From CF-13 sp036390825 (GTDB lineage: Bacteria > Chloroflexota > Dormibacteria > CF-121): a DNA stretch of 64,000 bases. The notes under the pieces are model-generated. The model was not told the origin of the DNA, made no database searches, and saw only the letters and a list, made by a program, of their open reading frames with translations. Made by a program: the position numbers and the translations under genes. The DNA lies in the NCBI GenBank assembly GCA_036390825.1, contig DASWBA010000135.1, forward strand, positions 1-64,000, read 5' to 3'. Position 1 is the first letter of the stretch; every line of letters starts with the position of its first letter. Of the stretch, positions 17,057 to 25,419 are shown piece by piece.

Positions 17057-18133
17057 CGCGACGTCGACCGGACCCTGGAAGGGAATGCGCGGATCAAGGT
17101 CGTCGGTATCGGCGGCGGTGGGAGCAACGCGGTGAACCGGATGATCCGCTCCAAGCTGCGCGGCGTCGAGTTCATCGCCATCAACACCGACCTGCAGGCA
17201 CTGGCCCACTCCGAAGCCCAGACCAAGATGAACATTGGCAAGAAGCTGACCCGTGGCCTCGGTGCGGGCGGCAATCCGACGATCGGTCGCGAAGCCGCCG
17301 AGGAGAGCCAGCAAGAACTCTCGGAATTGCTCCAAGGCGCCGACATGGTGTTCCTCACCGCCGGCATGGGCGGTGGGACCGGGTCCGGTGCGGCCCCGGT
17401 CGTCGCCGAGATCGCTCGCAACAACGGCGCGCTGACGATCGGCGTCGTCACCAAGCCCTTCACCTTCGAGGGGACACGCCGCCGGGCGATCGCCGAAGAA
17501 GCCTCGACCACGCTGCGGGAAAAGGTCGATACCCTGATCATCATTCCGAACCAGCGGCTGCTGGACGTCACCGACAAGAAGGTGCCCTTCACCGAGGCTC
17601 TCAAGATCGCCGACGACGTCCTGCGCCAGGGCGTCCAGGGCATCTCCGACCTGATCGTCCAGCCGGGGCTGATCAACCTCGACTTCGCCGACGTCAAGGC
17701 GGTCATGTCCGGCCAGGGCGCGGCCCTGATGGGGATCGGCTTCGGCAGCGGGGACCAGCGGGCCTCCGATGCCGCGCGAGATGCGGTCGCCAGCCCGCTG
17801 CTGGAGACCTCGATCGACGGGGCTCGGGGCATCCTCTTCAACATCACCGGCGGAACTGACCTCACGCTGCACGAGGTCAACGAGGCGGCCGAGATCGTGC
17901 GCGCCGCCGCCGACAAGGACGCCAACATCATCTTCGGGACGGTTATCGATGAAAAGATGTCCGGCGAGATCAAGATCACGGTGGTCGCGACCGGCTTTGT
18001 GACCGGGGCCGAGACCAGCCGCGAGATCGACGAACCGTATAGCCGCCCGGCGCCGGTGGAGGAAGTTCCGGCCTACCGTGGCTTCGATCCCTCGAATCTC
18101 GATATTCCCGCCTTCCTGCGGGGCCGCCGATAA
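16913..18133 (+). CDS. ftsZ: Cell division protein FtsZ, with optional N-terminal extension
   Basis: 406 residues from ATG 16913. The tubulin-like GTPase core has IKVVGIGGGGSNAVNRM, the GGGTGSGAAP loop (MGGGTGSGAAPVVAEIA) and the T7 loop NLDFADVKAVM; the C-terminal peptide LDIPAFLRGRR is the FtsA-binding tail. A second in-frame ATG at 17054 (codon 48) sits 10-19 residues before the usual FtsZ beginning and has its own perfect AAGGAGG (17042-17048), as does the first (16901-16907). Initiation at 17054 would give a normal 359-residue FtsZ. Both forms may be made. Confidence 0.95.
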   Translation: MNMDDQLRMKGLASRPVIPGDYGGGQGPRVSAERFVRARLERDKEEAMRDVDRTLEGNARIKVVGIGGGGSNAVNRMIRSKLRGVEFIAINTDLQALAHSEAQTKMNIGKKLTRGLGAGGNPTIGREAAEESQQELSELLQGADMVFLTAGMGGGTGSGAAPVVAEIARNNGALTIGVVTKPFTFEGTRRRAIAEEASTTLREKVDTLIIIPNQRLLDVTDKKVPFTEALKIADDVLRQGVQGISDLIVQPGLINLDFADVKAVMSGQGAALMGIGFGSGDQRASDAARDAVASPLLETSIDGARGILFNITGGTDLTLHEVNEAAEIVRAAADKDANIIFGTVIDEKMSGEIKITVVATGFVTGAETSREIDEPYSRPAPVEEVPAYRGFDPSNLDIPAFLRGRR

Positions 18134-18138
18134 CCTCT

Positions 18139-18169
18139 GGCGAGGAGCGCCCCCTTCCCGCTCCTCGCC
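18139..18169 (+). terminator. Stem-loop after ftsZ
   Basis: GGCGAGGAGCG (18139-18149) pairs perfectly with CGCTCCTCGCC (18159-18169) around a 9-nt loop, starting 5 nt after the ftsZ stop. The run that follows (CTCGTCTTACC) has few T residues, so it is a terminator-like or RNA-stabilising hairpin rather than a classical intrinsic terminator. Confidence 0.6.
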
Positions 18170-18198
18170 CTCGTCTTACCCGGTCATCGCCCTCGTGG

Positions 18199-18217
18199 AC
18201 ACAATATCTGGGATACT
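18199..18217 (+). promoter_or_regulatory. NrdR-box-like site and -10 element of nrdR
   Basis: ACACAATATCTGGGAT (18199-18214) matches the NrdR-box consensus at about 12 of 16 positions. A possible -10 GATACT (18212-18217) overlaps its end and lies 8 nt before the nrdR ATG. Binding here would block transcription, fitting autoregulation. Confidence 0.45.
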
Positions 18218-18225
18218 GACCTGAG

Positions 18226-18690
18226 ATGAAGTGTCCATATTGTGGTCACATCGACCTGAAGGTGGTCGATTCCCGGGACTCGGACACCGGCGAATCGATC
18301 CGCCGGCGCCGTGAGTGCCTGCAGTGCACTAAGCGCTTCACCACCTACGAGCGGATCGAGACGGTCCCGCTCTATGTCATGAAGAAGGATGGCCGCCGGG
18401 AGGACTTCGATCGCCAGAAGCTGTTCAGTGGCTTGATGAAGGCCACCACCAAGCGCGAGATCTCGCACAGCACGATCGAACGGGTGGTCGACGAGATCGA
18501 GGCTGAGCTGCGAACCCGGGGCAAGGTCGACATCCCGTCCCGCGAAGTCGGCGAGCTGGTGATGGATAAGCTCCGTGGCCTCGACGAGGTGGCTTATATC
18601 CGCTTCGCCTCCGTCTACCGCTCGTTCATGGACCTCCAGGAGGTCAAGCACGAGATCGACCAGCTCCTGAGCCGCGAAAAGCGAGGCTGA
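18226..18690 (+). CDS. nrdR: Transcriptional repressor NrdR
   Basis: 154 residues: an N-terminal zinc ribbon (CPYCG ... ECLQCTKRFTTYE, four cysteines) and an ATP-cone domain (YVMKKDGRREDFDRQKLFSGL to about 140). NrdR senses ATP/dATP and represses ribonucleotide reductase genes. No such genes lie in the window. A box-like site in its own promoter suggests autoregulation. No Shine-Dalgarno is visible and the predicted transcript start nearly coincides with the ATG. Confidence 0.95.
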   Translation: MKCPYCGHIDLKVVDSRDSDTGESIRRRRECLQCTKRFTTYERIETVPLYVMKKDGRREDFDRQKLFSGLMKATTKREISHSTIERVVDEIEAELRTRGKVDIPSREVGELVMDKLRGLDEVAYIRFASVYRSFMDLQEVKHEIDQLLSREKRG

Positions 18691-18698
18691 CCGACCCG

Positions 18699-19430
18699 AT
18701 GGTGGGGCTCGATACCGTCCTCAGCGTCGCCGGGTTTCCGGCGAAGCACGGCTTCAGCACGGTGGCCCTCGGCTCGATGGGACTGACCGGCGCGGTTGAT
18801 CCTGAGGCGGTGATCCAACGGCGGCAGCAACTCGCCGAACACGTGGGCTTCGACCTCGACCGCGCGCTGATGACCGTGCAGGAGCACGGCGCGAATGTCG
18901 CCACCTTTCACCGCCGGCAACCCGAGGGAGGCCAGTGCGTCTTCTCGACAGACGCGCTCGCGACCGACATTCCGGGCCAGGCCATCGTTACCTATCACGC
19001 CGACTGCTTCCCGCTGCTCTTCGTGGACACCAGCCGCGGGGCGGTCGCCGGCGCGCATGCCGGCTGGCGCGGGACCCTGGCGGGAGTCGCCACCAAGACC
19101 GTGCAGACGCTCCAGGTCGCCTACGGCTCCTGGCCCGGCCAGATCGATGTCTTGATCGGGCCCGGGATTTGTGGACGCTGCTACCAGGTTGGCGACGACG
19201 TCGCGCAGCAGTTTTCGGCGCGATACGGCCGGGAGGATCGTTACCTCGCCGTGGACCGCGGGGAGGTCCGCCTCGACCTGGAGGCCGCGCTTCGGCTCCA
19301 GCTGGAGGACGTCGGCGTGGCTCCGCAGCGAATCCGAGGGGCCGGTTGGTGCACTCGCGAACAGGATCGGTGGTTTTCCCACCGCGGTGGCCGGGTGGGC
19401 CGCTTCCTCTCGGTCGTGGTTGCGCCGTGA
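18699..19430 (+). CDS. pgeF: Peptidoglycan editing factor PgeF (YfiH / multicopper polyphenol oxidase family)
   Basis: 243 residues with the family metal site and core: TYHADCFPLLFVD, AGAHAGWRGTLAGVATK, IGPGICGRCYQVG. Members of the DUF152 family have been reported to edit misincorporated L-Ser in wall precursors and to act on purine nucleosides. It lies 8 nt after nrdR and 3 nt before yggS, a common order downstream of ftsZ in Gram-positives. Confidence 0.9.
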   Translation: MVGLDTVLSVAGFPAKHGFSTVALGSMGLTGAVDPEAVIQRRQQLAEHVGFDLDRALMTVQEHGANVATFHRRQPEGGQCVFSTDALATDIPGQAIVTYHADCFPLLFVDTSRGAVAGAHAGWRGTLAGVATKTVQTLQVAYGSWPGQIDVLIGPGICGRCYQVGDDVAQQFSARYGREDRYLAVDRGEVRLDLEAALRLQLEDVGVAPQRIRGAGWCTREQDRWFSHRGGRVGRFLSVVVAP

Positions 19431-19433
19431 CCG

Positions 19434-20111
19434 ATGCCTGACGTCCTCGACGCAAACCTCCGCCGGGTCCGTCAGGCCATCACCCAAAGTGCCGAGCGCG
19501 TTGGGCGCGATCCTGGGGAGGTGGTGCTCGTCGCCGTCACCAAGACGCTGCCGGTCGGACGGATCCGCGAGGCGATCGGGCTGGGGCTGAAACAACTTGG
19601 CGAAAACCGGGTGCAGGAGGCGCTGCCCAAGATCGAGGAGATTGGTCTCGCCGATCTCGACTGGCACCTGATCGGCCACCTCCAAACGAACAAGGTCAAG
19701 TTCATCGAGGGCCGCTTTCGCATGGTGCAGTCGGTGGACAGCATGGCGCTGGCCGAGGCGCTCGATCGGCGCCTCGAGTTGCCGCTCGATGTCCTGATCG
19801 AAGTCAACGTGGCGGAAGAGCCCCAGAAGACCGGAGCCTTGCCGGCGGACTTGCCGGCGGTGGCCCGCGCCGTCAATGCGGCGCAGCATCTGCGGCTGCG
19901 CGGATTGATGACGGTGGCGCCGATGGTGGCCGACGGCGAACAGGTGCGGCCGGTTTTTCGGCAGCTCCGTTCGCTGCGCGACGCAACGAGTCAGCAGCTC
20001 GGCGTGCCACTCCCGGTCCTCTCGATGGGGATGACGGACGATTACCCGATCGCCGTAGAGGAAGGCGCCACGATGCTACGATTGGGCCGCGCGCTCTTCG
20101 GACCGCGCTAA
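19434..20111 (+). CDS. yggS: Pyridoxal-phosphate homeostasis protein YggS
   Basis: 225 residues of PLP-binding TIM barrel (alanine-racemase-like fold III): VLVAVTKTLPVGRI holds the PLP lysine (about K36), then LGENRVQEALPKI, WHLIGHLQTNKVKFI, and the C-terminal LSMGMTDDYPIAVEEGATMLRLG. It buffers PLP and has no known catalytic activity. Downstream of ftsZ and just before yggT, the classical context. Confidence 0.95.
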   Translation: MPDVLDANLRRVRQAITQSAERVGRDPGEVVLVAVTKTLPVGRIREAIGLGLKQLGENRVQEALPKIEEIGLADLDWHLIGHLQTNKVKFIEGRFRMVQSVDSMALAEALDRRLELPLDVLIEVNVAEEPQKTGALPADLPAVARAVNAAQHLRLRGLMTVAPMVADGEQVRPVFRQLRSLRDATSQQLGVPLPVLSMGMTDDYPIAVEEGATMLRLGRALFGPR

Positions 20112-20118
20112 ACTTCTC

Positions 20119-20373
20119 TTGCATACCGCCATCAATTACCTCCACACCTTTGCGCAGGTCCTGATTTACCTGTTCATCTTTGCCATCTTTGTGCGCGCCG
20201 CCGCTTCCTGGTTCATCCGCGATTACCACGGCACGGTGATGGGATTCTTGGTGGATGTCACCGAGCCCATCCTGGGTCCGCTTCGCCGGGTCATTCCCAC
20301 CGGCCTCGGCGTCGACTTTTCGCCCATGATCGCGATCGCGGTGCTCTACGTGCTCGGCCAGTTCCTCGGCTGA
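20119..20373 (+). CDS. yggT: YggT family membrane protein
   Basis: 84 residues with two membrane segments and the family core RAAASWFIRDYHG and EPILGPLRRVIPTGLGVDFSPMIAI. Roles in membrane-linked division or osmotic tolerance have been proposed for the family; function is not settled. Starts at TTG 20119, 7 nt after yggS. Confidence 0.85.
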   Translation: MHTAINYLHTFAQVLIYLFIFAIFVRAAASWFIRDYHGTVMGFLVDVTEPILGPLRRVIPTGLGVDFSPMIAIAVLYVLGQFLG

Positions 20374-20381
20374 CAACCGCG

Positions 20382-20564
20382 CTAGTGCAGGGTCCCCGGA
20401 GTACCTCGACGCTTCATCAGCCTACGCGGCCGACGGTGCTCGGCGTCGACGAACGCCTCAAACGCTCGCGTCGCACGCCTCGCGCGGCTCGCGTGGGCCG
20501 GCGGGCCCGGATCTCGACCGCCGATGCCGCGAATCGTCTTCGGTACCCGGAGACCCTGCACTAG
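20382..20564. repeat. MITE-like element with about 24-bp inverted repeats
   Basis: CTAGTGCAGGGTCCCCGGAG (20382-20401, continuing TACC to 20405) is matched in inverted orientation by 20542-20564, which reads CTAGTGCAGGGTCTCCGGGT on the minus strand. The arms agree at 22 of 24 positions (one substitution, one extra base). They enclose about 136 bp that folds further (TCGACGC/GCGTCGA, GCCGA/TCGGC). No frame inside looks coding. It fills the yggT-ileS gap. A structured RNA is the alternative, but the ileS -10 lies at its right edge. Confidence 0.6.
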
Positions 20565-20567
20565 AAT
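20562..20567 (+). promoter_or_regulatory. -10 element of ileS (leaderless)
   Basis: TAGAAT lies 8 nt before the ATG at 20576, so the predicted transcript begins at or next to the start codon. The -35 position holds a weak TTCGGT (20539-20544). The TAG of the hexamer is the outer end of the right inverted repeat. Confidence 0.6.
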
Positions 20568-20575
20568 TGGCGTCC

Positions 20576-23449
20576 ATGTTCCAGGAGGTTTCGACGCGCG
20601 CCAACTTCCCCGATATGGAAGCCGAGGTGCGTCGCTTCTGGAAGGAGCGGGACATCTTCGCCCGGAGCGTCAAGCAGCGCCAGGGCAAGCCGTCCTTCGT
20701 CTTCTACGAGGGCCCGCCAACCGCGAATGGACTTCCGGGCATTCATCACGTCCTGGCACGTGCGATGAAAGACCTGTTTCCACGCTACAAGACCATGCGC
20801 GGCTTCTATTCAGAGCGCAAGGGTGGCTGGGACACTCATGGTCTGCCGGTCGAGATCGAAGTCGAGAAGCAGCTAAAACTGAACGGCAAGCAGGACATCG
20901 AACGTTACGGCGTCGAGGCATTCAACAAGCTCTGCCGGGAGAGCGTCTTCAAGTACATCAACGAATGGGCCGAGATGACCGAGCAGATGGGCTTCTGGGT
21001 CGATCTCGAGCATGCCTACCGCACCTACGACACCTCCTACATGGAGACCGTCTGGTGGATTCTCAAGCAGCTCTGGGACAAGGAGCTGCTGTACGAGGGG
21101 TTCAAAGTCGTGCCCTATTGCCCGCACGATATGACGCCGCTGTCGAGCCACGAGCTTGGCTTGCCCGGCGGATACAGGGACGACGTCGAGGACCCTTCGG
21201 TCTACGTGAAGTTCGAGCTCGAAGACGAACCGAACACCTACTTCCTCGCCTGGACGACCACCCCCTGGACGCTCCCCGGTAACGTGGCGCTCGCGGTAGG
21301 GCTCGACATCCCCTATGTCCGGGTGCGCCAGGGCGGTGAGCAGTACATCCTGGCAAGAGCCCGGCTCTCCATGCTCCAGGGCGACTACGAGGTTGAGGCC
21401 GACGTCGATGCCAAGAGCCTCCTGGGCAAGCGATACAAGCCGCTGTACGAGTATCTGCTGCCCGACAAACCGGCTTTCTTCGTCGTCGATGCGGACTTCG
21501 TGTCGACCCAAGATGGCACGGGCATCGTCCACACGGCCGCCGCCTATGGCGTCGACGACCTCGACCTCGCCCTGAGGAAAGGGATCCCGGTTCGGCACGT
21601 CGTCGACCTGCAGGGTCGATTCCGGCCTGAAGTGACGCCGTTCGCCGGGCTGTTCGTGAAGAAGGCCGACCCCAAGATCATCGAGGACCTGACTACGCGA
21701 GGCCTGATGTATCGGGCGGAGACGATCCGCCACACCTACCCGTTTTGCTGGCGCTGCGGCTCGCCGCTGCTCTACTACGCGGTGACGTCCTGGTTCATCA
21801 AGACCACGGCGGTCAAAGACCAGATGATCCGCAACAACAACGCCATTAACTGGGTGCCCGCGTACATCAAGACGGGCCGCATGGGCAACTGGCTCGAGTC
21901 GCTGGTCGACTGGTCGCTGTCGCGATGGCGGTACTGGGGAACCCCATTGCCGGTGTGGAAGTGTGAGAAATGTGACGACCGGCGCTGTATCGGATCGGTC
22001 GCCGAGCTGGGACTCACGCTCGAGGCCGACCTGCACCGCCCCTACATCGACCGGGTGACGCTGCCCTGCGAGAAATGCGGTGGCGTGATGCGTCGAGTGC
22101 CCGACCTGATCGACGTGTGGTTCGATTCCGGCGCCATGCCCATGGCGCAGTTCCACTACCCCTTCGAGAACGAGGATGTGTTCAAAGCCCGCTTCCCCGC
22201 CGACTTCATTGCCGAGGGCCTTGACCAGACTCGTGGCTGGTTTTTCAGCTTGCTGGCGGAGGGCACCATGTTGTTCGATCAGTCGTCGTACAAGAACGTG
22301 ATCTGCACCAACCTGGTCCTCGACAAGCAGGGCCGGAAGATGAGCAAGTCGCTCAAGAACACGGTTGACCCGATCGAGATCATGTCGAAATTCGGCGCCG
22401 ACGCGACGCGCTGGTATTTTTACGCCTCGGTCGCGGTCGGCAACGAATACCGCTTCGACATCAGCGCCGTCCAGGATGTCGTGCGCCGCTTCCTCCTGAT
22501 CCTGTGGAACACCTATTACTTCTTCACCAACTACGCGCGCCTCGACGGGTTCGAGCCAGGAGGCGAAGCGGTGCCGGTGAAGCAGCGCGCCGTCCTCGAT
22601 CGCTGGCTGCTGGCTGAACTCGCGGCGGTCATGAAAGATGTCGAAGGGGCGCTGGACGCCTACGATCCCAACAGCTCGGCGCGCCGGCTCGAGGCGTTCG
22701 TCCTCGACCTGTCTACCTGGTATGTGAGACGGTCCCGCCGGCGCTTCTGGAAATCCGAATCCGATGCCGATAAGCGGAGCGCCTACCAGACGCTCTACCA
22801 GGTGATGGTCGCTCTCAGCCAGATGCTGGCGCCCTTCATGCCCTTCATCTCGGAAACGATCTACCAGAACCTGGCCGCCGGTAAGGATGGACGGCCCGAG
22901 AGCGTGCACCTGACGGATTGGCCGACTGTTCCTTCCGAATGGGCCGATGATGAGCTACACGAACAAATGGCGGCGGTACGGCGCCTGGTCGTCACCGGGC
23001 TGGCAGCTCGGAACGCAGCCGGCATCAAGGTCCGTCAGCCGCTGCGAGCGGTCACCATCGCCGAGAGGCCGCTCAAGCCGGAACTGGAGAGCATCCTTTT
23101 AGAAGAGCTGAACATCAAGGCGGCCCGCTACCAGGGCGAAGGCGGTGGCCTGACGCTCGACACCGAGATCAGTCCCGAGCTCAAGCTTGAAGGCCTGGCC
23201 CGCGACCTGGTGCGGAAGATCCAGGAGCTGCGCAAGCAATCGGGCTTCTCGGTGGAAGACCGGATCCGCCTTTTCTACCAGGGTGACGGGATCCTCGCCG
23301 AGGCGCTCGAGCGCTGGCGCGACTACATCGCGACGGAAACGCTGGCGGTGGCCGTCGCGCGTGGCGAGGCCCCTGACGGCGCCTCCAGCGAAACGCTTCA
23401 GATCGAAGGGCACGACCTGCAGGTGAGCGTCGTCCGGGTGGCGCGCTGA
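20576..23449 (+). CDS. ileS: Isoleucyl-tRNA synthetase, eukaryote-like type 2
   Basis: 957 residues. Class I motifs: GPPTANGLPGIHH (HIGH region) and GRKMSKSLKN with the KMSKS lysine at about 588; editing domain with AWTTTPWTLPGNVALAV; WDTHGLPVEIEVEKQL follows the HIGH region. These match IleRS2, the form found in eukaryotes and some bacteria and often insensitive to mupirocin. The ATG at 20576 is chosen over TTG 20567 because the -10 ends at 20567. No Shine-Dalgarno is seen. Confidence 0.95.
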   Translation: MFQEVSTRANFPDMEAEVRRFWKERDIFARSVKQRQGKPSFVFYEGPPTANGLPGIHHVLARAMKDLFPRYKTMRGFYSERKGGWDTHGLPVEIEVEKQLKLNGKQDIERYGVEAFNKLCRESVFKYINEWAEMTEQMGFWVDLEHAYRTYDTSYMETVWWILKQLWDKELLYEGFKVVPYCPHDMTPLSSHELGLPGGYRDDVEDPSVYVKFELEDEPNTYFLAWTTTPWTLPGNVALAVGLDIPYVRVRQGGEQYILARARLSMLQGDYEVEADVDAKSLLGKRYKPLYEYLLPDKPAFFVVDADFVSTQDGTGIVHTAAAYGVDDLDLALRKGIPVRHVVDLQGRFRPEVTPFAGLFVKKADPKIIEDLTTRGLMYRAETIRHTYPFCWRCGSPLLYYAVTSWFIKTTAVKDQMIRNNNAINWVPAYIKTGRMGNWLESLVDWSLSRWRYWGTPLPVWKCEKCDDRRCIGSVAELGLTLEADLHRPYIDRVTLPCEKCGGVMRRVPDLIDVWFDSGAMPMAQFHYPFENEDVFKARFPADFIAEGLDQTRGWFFSLLAEGTMLFDQSSYKNVICTNLVLDKQGRKMSKSLKNTVDPIEIMSKFGADATRWYFYASVAVGNEYRFDISAVQDVVRRFLLILWNTYYFFTNYARLDGFEPGGEAVPVKQRAVLDRWLLAELAAVMKDVEGALDAYDPNSSARRLEAFVLDLSTWYVRRSRRRFWKSESDADKRSAYQTLYQVMVALSQMLAPFMPFISETIYQNLAAGKDGRPESVHLTDWPTVPSEWADDELHEQMAAVRRLVVTGLAARNAAGIKVRQPLRAVTIAERPLKPELESILLEELNIKAARYQGEGGGLTLDTEISPELKLEGLARDLVRKIQELRKQSGFSVEDRIRLFYQGDGILAEALERWRDYIATETLAVAVARGEAPDGASSETLQIEGHDLQVSVVRVAR

Positions 23450-23919
23450 CCCGGCTCCGCAGCTACTGGCTGTTGGCGGTGATCGCCGCCGTTGTTGTCG
23501 TCGTCGACCGCATCACGAAGATCTACGTGGAGCGGCATTTCGGCGTTCCCTATGGGCCGCGCCAGGTCGTCGACCACGTGCTCTACCTCACGGTGACGCG
23601 CAACGCGGGAGCGGCCTTCGGCCTCTTTCAGAACTTCACCCTTGGCTTCCTGCTGATCTCGGCGGTGGTGATGGTCGCCATCCTTATCTATTACGGGCGA
23701 TTGCCCGCAAGTGACTGGCCGGCCCGGCTTGGCCTGGCGCTCGTCTTCGGGGGCGCCATCAGTAACGCCTACGATCGGGGGGTCAAGGGATCGGTGATCG
23801 ATTTCATCCAGGTGCCGCACTACCCGATCTTCAACGTGGCCGATTCGGCGATCACCGTCGGCGTGGCCGTGCTCGTGATCGGCACCGTCTGGCGGAGTGG
23901 CCGCTCGCGGCGCGCTTGA
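23446..23919 (+). CDS. lspA: Lipoprotein signal peptidase LspA
   Basis: About 157 residues with four membrane segments, TVTRNAGAAFGLF, and the catalytic aspartates in GGAISNAYDRG and IFNVADSAIT. It cleaves signal peptides of prolipoproteins. The conserved N-terminal helix (RLRSYWLLAVIAAVVVVVDR) starts upstream of the first ATG/GTG/TTG choice (TTG 23473), and the only suitable codon is CTG 23446, overlapping the ileS stop as CTGA. Starting at 23473 would cut the first helix. Confidence 0.9.
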   Translation: MTRLRSYWLLAVIAAVVVVVDRITKIYVERHFGVPYGPRQVVDHVLYLTVTRNAGAAFGLFQNFTLGFLLISAVVMVAILIYYGRLPASDWPARLGLALVFGGAISNAYDRGVKGSVIDFIQVPHYPIFNVADSAITVGVAVLVIGTVWRSGRSRRA

Positions 23920-24827
23920 CCGAGGCGGCCCAGCACACGGTTCCGACCGACGCCCCTCGTCTCGATCAGTACCTGGCCGGCCTGCTTTCCGGCCAGAGCC
24001 GCAGCCAGGTGCATCGGTTGATCGTCGACGGCCACGTTCGTCTCAACGACGGCCCGGCGCGCGCGGCCAGCAGGCTGCACGCGGGTGATCGCCTCAGCTG
24101 GGAGGTGCCGGCCGCGGTGCCAACCCGGCTCGAGCCCGAAGCGATGGTTCTTCGCGTCCTCTACGAGGACGAGGACCTGCTTGTCATCGACAAGCCCGCG
24201 GGCCTGGTGGTCCATCCCGGCCCCGGCCATCCGACCGGCACGCTGGTCCACGGCTTGCTCGGCCGCGCTCCGGGCTGGTCGACGATCGGCGGCGTGGAGC
24301 GCCCGGGCATCGTGCACCGGCTCGACCGGGACACGTCCGGCCTGATGGTGGTCGCGCGCAACGACCAGGCGCACCGCGAGCTGGCTCGCCAGCTGCAGCA
24401 GCGCATCATGACGCGCCGCTACCGCGCGATCGTGGTCGGCGAGGTGGCGGACGAGGCGGCCCGGATCGACGCCGCCATCGCCCGAGACCCGAAAAACCGG
24501 CAACGGATGGCCGTGGTCGCCGGTGGCCGCGAGGCCATCACCGAGTTCCGCCGACTCGCGGTGGCGGACGGTCACTCGCTGCTCGCGGTGACGCTGGGCA
24601 CCGGCCGCACCCACCAGATCCGCGTTCATCTTGCATATATCCATAACCCGGTGCTGGGCGATCCCGTCTACGGTCGCCGCTCGCCGTTGATTGCCCGACC
24701 CGCCCTCCACGCGGACGCCCTGACGCTTCGCCACCCACGAACCGGGACGTCGATGAAATGGGAAAGCTCACCCCCGGAAGATTTCGAATTGGCGTGGAAT
24801 TCGCTGGCCCACCGTAAAATGCGGTGA
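23916..24827 (+). CDS. rluD: RluA/RluD family rRNA pseudouridine synthase
   Basis: 303 residues: N-terminal S4 RNA-binding domain (about 12-75, RLDQYLAGLLSGQSRSQVHR), then the catalytic domain with HRLDRDTSGLMVVARN, whose aspartate is the nucleophile, and GTGRTHQIRVHLAYI. Probably modifies 23S rRNA. TTG start overlaps the lspA stop (TTGA); the lspA-rluD order is common. Confidence 0.9.
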   Translation: MTEAAQHTVPTDAPRLDQYLAGLLSGQSRSQVHRLIVDGHVRLNDGPARAASRLHAGDRLSWEVPAAVPTRLEPEAMVLRVLYEDEDLLVIDKPAGLVVHPGPGHPTGTLVHGLLGRAPGWSTIGGVERPGIVHRLDRDTSGLMVVARNDQAHRELARQLQQRIMTRRYRAIVVGEVADEAARIDAAIARDPKNRQRMAVVAGGREAITEFRRLAVADGHSLLAVTLGTGRTHQIRVHLAYIHNPVLGDPVYGRRSPLIARPALHADALTLRHPRTGTSMKWESSPPEDFELAWNSLAHRKMR

Positions 24828-24831
24828 TCAG

Positions 24832-25419
24832 ATGACCCAGCCCAAGCAGGGGCTCTTGATCGTGATCTCCGGTCCAAGCGGAGTGGGGAAGGATACCGTT
24901 TTGCGGCGCCTCTTCGAGCTGGCGCCCCAGTTGAAATACTCGGTGTCGTACACGACGCGGGCGCCGCGTCCCGGCGAGGTTGACGGCCACAGCTATACCT
25001 TCGTGTCGCAGCCGGAGTTCCTTCGCCTGATCGAGCAGAAGGAGTTCCTGGAGTGGGCCAGGGTCTACGACGAGTACTACGGCACCTCCCGCCGACGGGT
25101 CGAGGAAGCACTCGACCGGGGTGAGGACATCATCCTGAAGATCGACGTTCACGGCGCAACCTTCGTCCGCAAGCGCAAGCCTGAGGGGCTGTTCATCTTC
25201 ATCACGCCGCCCTCGACCGAGGAGCTGTTGAGCCGCCTCACCGGCCGCAATACCGAGTCGCCGCAGGCGCTCGCGATCCGGCAGCGAGAGGCCCTGATCG
25301 AGCTCGGGCTGGCGAAGGACTACGAGCATGTGGTTTGCAATCGTGACATCGACGAGACGGCGCGCGAGATCCTGGCCATGATCGCCGCGGAGCATACCCG
25401 CCGGCAAACGCCGGTATGA
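24832..25419 (+). CDS. gmk: Guanylate kinase
   Basis: 195 residues: P-loop SGPSGVGKDTVLRRL, YTTRAPRPGEVDGHSY (GMP binding), and DIILKIDVHGA. Phosphorylates GMP to GDP. A TAAAAT box (24815-24820) lies 11 nt upstream of the ATG. In many bacteria rpoZ follows gmk; here coaBC follows directly by ATGA overlap. Confidence 0.95.
   Translation: MTQPKQGLLIVISGPSGVGKDTVLRRLFELAPQLKYSVSYTTRAPRPGEVDGHSYTFVSQPEFLRLIEQKEFLEWARVYDEYYGTSRRRVEEALDRGEDIILKIDVHGATFVRKRKPEGLFIFITPPSTEELLSRLTGRNTESPQALAIRQREALIELGLAKDYEHVVCNRDIDETAREILAMIAAEHTRRQTPV

Noticed and set aside
20374..20575. T-box riboswitch upstream of ileS
   Set aside because: The position fits, but the conserved AGGGTGGNACCGCG T-box sequence is absent, and a TAGAAT box lies directly before the start codon.
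20873..22909. Very long minus-strand frame opposite ileS, with similar ones opposite priA (26890-28560), GH15 (54476-56110) and pyrG (56281-58032)
   Set aside because: They are antisense to genes with complete family motifs, have low-complexity His/Arg/Asp/Gly-rich translations without domains, and arise from high GC at third codon positions.
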